Assembly: GCA_013001485.1 (NCBI GenBank)
Contig: JABDMN010000111.1
Location: 1 to 9,308 of the forward strand
DNA: 9,308 bases
Source: Acidimicrobiia bacterium
GTDB taxonomy: Bacteria > Actinomycetota > Acidimicrobiia > Spongiisociales > UBA5794
Direction: 5' to 3'
Shown here: positions 6,221 through 9,308 of the stretch, one piece after another
How the letters are laid out: the number at the start of each line of letters is the position of its first letter
How positions within the stretch are numbered: the stretch's first letter is position 1
The notes under the pieces: generated by a model
What the model was told of the DNA's origin: nothing
Databases searched by the model: none
What the model saw: the letters and a program-made list of their open reading frames with translations, nothing else
Position numbers and translations under genes: made by a program

Positions 6221-6238
6221 GGCCGGGGACCCTCCGAG

Positions 6239-6266
6239 CTGACAACGGTTGTGCTGCTGCTAACCT
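6239..6266 (+). promoter_or_regulatory. Promoter of rpsO
   Basis: CTGACA (6239-6244) matches 5 of 6 bases of TTGACA. A 16-nt spacer leads to TAACCT (6261-6266), which fits TANNNT and is preceded by TGC, giving an extended -10 (TGCTAACCT). A start near 6273 would give a leader of about 42 nt ending at the rpsO GTG. This is the best promoter-like match I see in the window. Confidence 0.6.
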
Positions 6267-6273
6267 CCCCGTT

Positions 6274-6309
6274 CGGGCGATCGCCCGCGTCTTCCCAAGA
6301 CCAAAAGGG
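6274..6309 (+). promoter_or_regulatory. Structured rpsO leader: two tandem hairpins and ribosome binding site
   Basis: CGGGC-GATC-GCCCG (6274-6287) is a perfect 14-nt palindrome that can fold to a 5-bp hairpin. It is followed after 1 nt by GTCTT-CCC-AAGAC (6289-6301), a second perfect 5-bp hairpin. The Shine-Dalgarno AAAAGGG (6303-6309) follows immediately, 5 nt before the GTG. The CCC loop is complementary to the GGG of the ribosome site. S15 represses its own mRNA in several bacteria through leader structures that differ between phyla; a role of that kind here is inference. Confidence 0.4.
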
Positions 6310-6314
6310 TTCAT

Positions 6315-6572
6315 GTGAAAGACACCACAACAGTCGTCGGCGAGTTCGGCACGCACGAGAAGGACACCGGTTCTCCGGAGGTCCAGGTTGCGCTGCTCAC
6401 CGAACGCATCAATCACCTCACCGACCACCTGAGGGTCCACAAGAAGGACCATCACTCACGTCGGGGTTTGTTGATGATGGTTGGTAAACGCCGTCGGCTG
6501 CTCCGGTATCTGCAAGACCAGGATGTCGAGCGATACCGGGCAGTGATCGCCAAGCTCGGTCTGCGTCGATAA
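6315..6572 (+). CDS. rpsO: 30S ribosomal protein uS15
   Basis: uS15 binds the three-way junction of helices 20-22 in 16S rRNA early in 30S assembly and forms a bridge to the 50S subunit. The 85 residues match the family: [20 protein letters not shown] (11-30), RINHLTDHL, the near-invariant [19 protein letters not shown] (42-60), then [20 protein letters not shown] and the C-terminal GLRR. It is a few residues shorter at the N-terminus than the common 89, because the start is GTG 6315. That start is set by AAAAGGG at 6303-6309 and by a stop overlapping the alternative ATG at 6313 (ATG TGA). rpsO stands next to pnp as in many bacteria, with terminator-like hairpins between them. Confidence 0.97.
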   Translation: MKDTTTVVGEFGTHEKDTGSPEVQVALLTERINHLTDHLRVHKKDHHSRRGLLMMVGKRRRLLRYLQDQDVERYRAVIAKLGLRR

Positions 6573-6573
6573 C

Positions 6574-6593
6574 GGCGGCCCTCGGGCCGCCTT
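6574..6593 (+). terminator. Terminator-like hairpin after rpsO (attenuates read-through to pnp)
   Basis: GGCGGCC (6574-6580) pairs with GGCCGCC (6585-6591) across the loop CTCG, beginning 2 nt after the rpsO stop. The 7-bp stem is all G-C and is followed by TTCGTCG, a poor T-tract. It could end part of the rpsO transcripts or protect their 3' ends while allowing some read-through to pnp. Confidence 0.55.
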
Positions 6594-6617
6594 CGTCGCG
6601 TCTGGGCCCAGTGCCTG

Positions 6618-6636
6618 ATCCACGTCCCCCGTGGAT
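6618..6636 (+). promoter_or_regulatory. Perfect 7-bp hairpin in the rpsO-pnp leader
   Basis: ATCCACG (6618-6624) and CGTGGAT (6630-6636) form a perfect stem with the loop TCCCC. There is no T-tract after it, so it looks more like a structural or processing element than a terminator. A loopless 10-nt palindrome, CTGGGCCCAG, lies just upstream at 6602-6611. No clear pnp promoter was found in 6573-6763. Confidence 0.4.
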
Positions 6637-6658
6637 TCCGGCTCACAACACCAGAACC

Positions 6659-6757
6659 GGAGGAGCATGCCACCGGTTGTCAGTGGCCAACTGTCGAAGC
6701 ATCGAGGGTTGACGACTGGTAACGGGCGGCACACAGAGCTCCTCCCCGATAGAGGAG
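6659..6757 (+). promoter_or_regulatory. pnp leader with mutually exclusive Shine-Dalgarno pairings
   Basis: GCTCCTCC (6738-6745) can pair perfectly over 8 bp with GGAGGAGC (6659-6666), which is itself a Shine-Dalgarno in front of ATG 6667. Bases 6739-6744 of the same element can instead pair over 6 bp with GAGGAG (6752-6757), the ribosome site of pnp, across a 7-nt loop. The two pairings exclude each other. Between them, 6676-6723 can fold into a long imperfect hairpin. The first state would free the pnp ribosome site and the second would hide it. In E. coli pnp is autoregulated through an RNase III-cut leader helix, so control at this position is plausible. The pairing is seen directly; the switch itself is inferred. 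Confidence 0.45.
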
Positions 6758-6801
6758 AGTGTGATGGTCGAAGAAAAGACCGTCCGCGGCCAGATCGGTG
6801 A
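6667..6801 (+). CDS. Possible 44-codon leader ORF overlapping the pnp start
   Basis: ATG 6667 follows GGAGGAG (6659-6665) closely and opens a 44-residue frame (MPPVVSGQLSKHRGLTTGNG...) ending at TGA 6799-6801, out of frame with and 38 nt inside pnp. The product is basic and hydrophilic, resembles no family I know, and its codon use does not look strongly coding. If translated, its ribosomes would melt the helix that hides the pnp ribosome site, so it may act as a regulatory upstream ORF rather than make a useful protein. The Shine-Dalgarno is very near the ATG (3 nt after GGAGG). It may be only chance. Confidence 0.2.
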   Translation: MPPVVSGQLSKHRGLTTGNGRHTELLPDRGECDGRRKDRPRPDR

Positions 6802-9226
6802 CAAGGAAGTTTCCTTCGCCACCGGCAAACTGGCCAGACTCGCCGACGGGGCCGTCGTGGTCACCATCGGCAAGACCCAAGTACTGACTACAGCAACGGC
6901 GCGCCGCGAGGCGCGCGAGGGCGCCGACTTCTTCCCCCTGACGATCGATGTCGAGGAGCGGATGTACGCGGTGGGACGAATCCCCGGATCGTTCTTCCGT
7001 AGAGAGGGCCGCGCCACCGAGAAGGCGATCCTCACCTGTCGTCTCATCGATCGCCCGTTGCGCCCCAACTTCCCGGAGGGCTTCCGCTGCGAGACCCACG
7101 TGCTGTCGACGATTCTGTCGGCAGACCTGGTCAACCCGTATGACGTCCCGGCGCTCAACGCGTCGTCGGCGGCGCTGTCGATCAGCGCCATCCCGTTCGA
7201 TGGTCCGGTCGGAGCGATCCGCCTCGGTCTCATCGAGGGGGAGTGGGTCGCCTTCCCGACGTTCGACGAGCTGGAGAACGCTGTTTTCGAGCTGATCGTC
7301 GCCGGTAAGAAGAACGATGCCGGCGAAGTCGACATCGTCATGGTCGAAGCGGGAGCCACAGAAGAGGGTTATCGCCTCGTCCAGGCTGGGCAGCCGTCCA
7401 GCGACGAAGAGACCGTGGCACGCGGACTCGATGAGGCGAAGGGCTACATCGCCACGCTCATCGACCTTCAGAACGAGCTTGCCGCTCAGGTCGATGATCC
7501 GGCTCCGGTCGAATGGCCGATCAGCTCGGACTACAGCGACGAGATCTATGACCGGGTTGCCGGCGCCGCTGCCGACAAGCTCGGCAACGTCGTCGCCATC
7601 GCAGACAAGATGGAACGAGCAGCTGCTCAGTCCGCAGTCCGCGATGAGGTTCTCGAGTCCCTCGGGTTCGAAGAAGGCGACTCGGATTCCATCAGCCAAG
7701 CGAAGAAGGCGTTCCGCTCGGTCATGAAGAAGACCATGCGGCAGCGAGTCATCGACGAGGGCATTCGCATGGACGGCAGGTCCGCCACCGACATCCGTGA
7801 CCTCCACGTCGAGGTCGATGTCGTCAGCGAGGGGCACGGCTCCGGCCTGTTCCAGCGTGGCGAGACTCAGGTTCTCAACGTTTCGACGCTCGGCATGTTG
7901 CGAATGGAGCAGATGCTGGACACGATTTCGATCGAAGAGTCGAAGCGCTTCATGCACCACTACAACTTCCCGCCGTACGCCACTGGCGAGACGGGGTTCA
8001 TGCGTGGTCCCAAGCGTCGCGAGATCGGTCACGGAGCCCTCGCTGAGAAGGCGTTGCTCCCGGTGATCCCGCCGGTCGACGACTTCCCGTACGCGTTCCG
8101 CCTCGTTTCCGAGGTGCTGATGTCCAACGGCTCGTCGTCGATGGCGTCGGTGTGCGGGTCGAGTCTGTCGCTGATGGACGCCGGCGTTCCGATCCACGCT
8201 CCTGTGGCCGGTATCGCAATGGGTCTCATCGCCCATGACGGTGGCTACGTCACCCTCACGGACATCCTCGGTGCTGAGGATGCGCTTGGCGACATGGACT
8301 TCAAGGTCGCCGGTACCGAGGACATGATCACTGCTCTGCAGCTCGATATGAAGATCGAGGGGCTCCCCTCCGACGTGCTGGCTCAGGCCATGCACCAGGC
8401 AAAGGACGCCCGCCTGAAGATCCTCGGGGCGATGAAGGACGTGCTTCCCGAGCATCGTCCCGAGCTGGCCGAGAACGCCCCGAAGATCGAAGCGATCATG
8501 GTTCCCAAGGACCGGATCGGTGAGGTCATCGGGCCAAAGGGCAAGGTCATCCGCGAGCTCGAGGAAGAGACCGGCGCCACCATCGAGATCGACGACGACG
8601 GCACCGTCCGCGTCGGCGCTCCCGACACGGCGTCGATGCTGGCCGCCAAGGAACGCATCATGGCGATCGGGTTCCCGCCCGAGGCTGAGATCGGCGAGGC
8701 CTACGAGGGTGAGGTTGTCAACATCACCACGTTTGGTGCCTTCGTCAACATCCTGCCTGGACGAGACGGCCTGCTGCACATCTCGAAGATGGGTGGCGGC
8801 AAGCGAGTCGACAAGGTCGAGGACGTGCTGTCGCTTGGTGACAAGATCCAGGTCACGGTTCGTGAAATCGATGACCGCGGCAAGGTCAGCCTCGAGCTGG
8901 CCGACGGCGTCGAACTGGACGTTCCCGAGAGCTCGGGCGGCGGCGGCGGCGGTCGTGACAAGAGCGACGGTGGTGGCCGTGATCGTGGCCGTGGCGGCCG
9001 CGATGGTGGCGGTGGCCGTGCCCGCGGCGGCAACGGTGGTGGCCGTGGTCGTGGCGGCCGCGATGGTGGCGGTGGCCGTGACGGCGGTCGTGACCGTGGT
9101 CGTGGTGGCCGTGACGGTGGCCGTGATCGTGATCGCGGCAAGGGTGACGGTGGCAAGGGCGGCGAAGGAAAGCCGTCTCGTACCGTTGTCTCGTTCGAAG
9201 ACGAATTCGAGTCGGGCGGGGACTGA
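6764..9226 (+). CDS. pnp: Polyribonucleotide nucleotidyltransferase (PNPase) with Arg/Gly-rich C-terminal tail
   Basis: PNPase is a trimeric 3'-5' phosphorolytic exoribonuclease that can also add nucleotides to RNA 3' ends. The 820 residues comprise RNase PH domain 1 (about 10-145), an all-alpha linker (about 240-325), and RNase PH domain 2 (about 335-550). Domain 2 includes DGRSATDIRDL (337-347), FMHHYNFPPYATGETG (from 396), and the metal site GAEDALGDMDFKVAG, with D506, D512 and K514 matching E. coli D486, D492 and K494. A KH domain (about 570-630, GxxG loop at IGPKGK 589-594) and an S1 domain (644 to about 715, GEVVNITTFGAFVNILPGRD) follow. The tail from about 720 is Gly/Arg/Asp-rich, with RGRGGRDGG three times, and ends acidic (SFEDEFESGGD). 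I chose ATG 6764 rather than the adjacent GTG 6761 because AGAGGAG at 6751-6757 is 6 nt away. Confidence 0.97.
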   Translation: MVEEKTVRGQIGDKEVSFATGKLARLADGAVVVTIGKTQVLTTATARREAREGADFFPLTIDVEERMYAVGRIPGSFFRREGRATEKAILTCRLIDRPLRPNFPEGFRCETHVLSTILSADLVNPYDVPALNASSAALSISAIPFDGPVGAIRLGLIEGEWVAFPTFDELENAVFELIVAGKKNDAGEVDIVMVEAGATEEGYRLVQAGQPSSDEETVARGLDEAKGYIATLIDLQNELAAQVDDPAPVEWPISSDYSDEIYDRVAGAAADKLGNVVAIADKMERAAAQSAVRDEVLESLGFEEGDSDSISQAKKAFRSVMKKTMRQRVIDEGIRMDGRSATDIRDLHVEVDVVSEGHGSGLFQRGETQVLNVSTLGMLRMEQMLDTISIEESKRFMHHYNFPPYATGETGFMRGPKRREIGHGALAEKALLPVIPPVDDFPYAFRLVSEVLMSNGSSSMASVCGSSLSLMDAGVPIHAPVAGIAMGLIAHDGGYVTLTDILGAEDALGDMDFKVAGTEDMITALQLDMKIEGLPSDVLAQAMHQAKDARLKILGAMKDVLPEHRPELAENAPKIEAIMVPKDRIGEVIGPKGKVIRELEEETGATIEIDDDGTVRVGAPDTASMLAAKERIMAIGFPPEAEIGEAYEGEVVNITTFGAFVNILPGRDGLLHISKMGGGKRVDKVEDVLSLGDKIQVTVREIDDRGKVSLELADGVELDVPESSGGGGGGRDKSDGGGRDRGRGGRDGGGGRARGGNGGGRGRGGRDGGGGRDGGRDRGRGGRDGGRDRDRGKGDGGKGGEGKPSRTVVSFEDEFESGGD
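8990..9080 (+). repeat. 31-bp direct repeat, 60-bp period, inside the pnp tail
   Basis: The same 31 bases occur at 8990-9020 and 9050-9080, exactly 60 bp (20 codons) apart and in frame. They encode the repeated RGRGGRDGGGGR part of the PNPase tail. A third, shorter protein copy (RGRGGRDGG) follows near 9100. This points to expansion of the tail by in-frame duplication or slippage. Confidence 0.8.
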
Positions 9227-9245
9227 GTCCCACCCCCTGAACGAC

Positions 9246-9280
9246 GAAGAGGCCCGGGCGAGAGCCCGGGCCTCTTCTCA
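9246..9280 (+). terminator. Strong intrinsic terminator after pnp
   Basis: A 14-bp perfect stem (9246-9259 with 9264-9277) closes on the tetraloop GAGA, a GNRA-type loop, and is followed by TCTCATGTC with little T content. It starts 19 nt after the pnp stop. The long, mostly G-C stem makes it the clearest terminator here and marks the end of the rpsO-pnp unit. Bases 9281-9308 hold no recognisable gene. Confidence 0.9.
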
Positions 9281-9308
9281 TGTCACACGTGTTCGCCTAC
9301 TCGAGAAC

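Noticed and set aside
6709..6737. TTGACG (6709-6714) as the -35 of a pnp promoter
   Set aside because: No TANNNT hexamer occurs 16-18 nt downstream, so I could not support a promoter there.
6680..8779. A 699-codon open frame on the minus strand opposite pnp
   Set aside because: It mirrors a certain gene in GC-rich DNA, where antisense frames stay open because of codon bias. The translation shows no recognisable domain and spans the pnp leader as well.
8930..9170. Repetitive GGTGGCCGT-type units that could look like a CRISPR or minisatellite array
   Set aside because: The units are irregular, in frame and encode the Gly/Arg tail of PNPase. There are no spacer-like unique segments of constant length.
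9285..9292. ACACGTGT palindrome at the right end
   Set aside because: An 8-nt palindrome alone is expected by chance, and the window ends before any downstream gene could give context.

Overview
This high-GC window reads as housekeeping chromosome from an actinobacterium. The order infB, DUF503, rbfA, nrnA-like DHH gene, truB, ribF, followed further on by rpsO and pnp, is typical of Actinomycetota. The protein sequences would fit a deep lineage such as Acidimicrobiia, but that class-level placement is inference from memory of the families. I see no mobile element, CRISPR array, tRNA or rRNA. No gene-free stretch exceeds 300 bases; the longest is the 191-base rpsO-pnp gap.

Region 1 (1-4308, + strand) is a tightly packed translation and RNA-maturation operon. 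It opens inside infB (C-terminal part of IF2). A DUF503/YlxP-type protein follows after 2 nt, then rbfA (8-nt overlap), a DHH/DHHA1 phosphoesterase of the NrnA type (20-nt overlap), truB (4-nt GTGA overlap) and ribF (4-nt ATGA overlap). The overlaps imply translational coupling. The products cover initiation, 30S maturation, degradation of short RNA, tRNA pseudouridylation and FMN/FAD synthesis.

Region 2 (4309-6201) holds three genes between ribF and rpsO. They are a possibly secreted alpha/beta-hydrolase-like protein of unknown substrate (+), a RidA-family protein that lacks the usual catalytic arginine (- strand), and a single-domain rhodanese (+). The hydrolase and RidA genes converge with only 3 nt between them, over a small inverted repeat. 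The RidA and rhodanese genes diverge from a 62-nt region that looks like two nearly leaderless promoters flanking a small palindrome.

Region 3 (6202-9308) is rpsO-pnp. rpsO has a recognisable promoter and a short leader with two tandem hairpins. The rpsO-pnp gap holds a GC-rich terminator-like hairpin, a second perfect hairpin, and a leader in which one CU-rich element can pair either with an upstream Shine-Dalgarno (in front of a 44-codon ORF) or with the Shine-Dalgarno of pnp itself. That mutually exclusive pairing is the most interesting signal in the window. pnp encodes a full PNPase with an added Arg/Gly/Asp-rich tail of about 100 residues, and is closed by a strong terminator with a GAGA tetraloop.

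I found no evidence of a new multi-gene system such as a defence island or biosynthetic cluster. The parts that are possibly undescribed are the pnp leader switch, the RGG-like PNPase tail, and the three-gene insertion with its leaderless divergent promoters.
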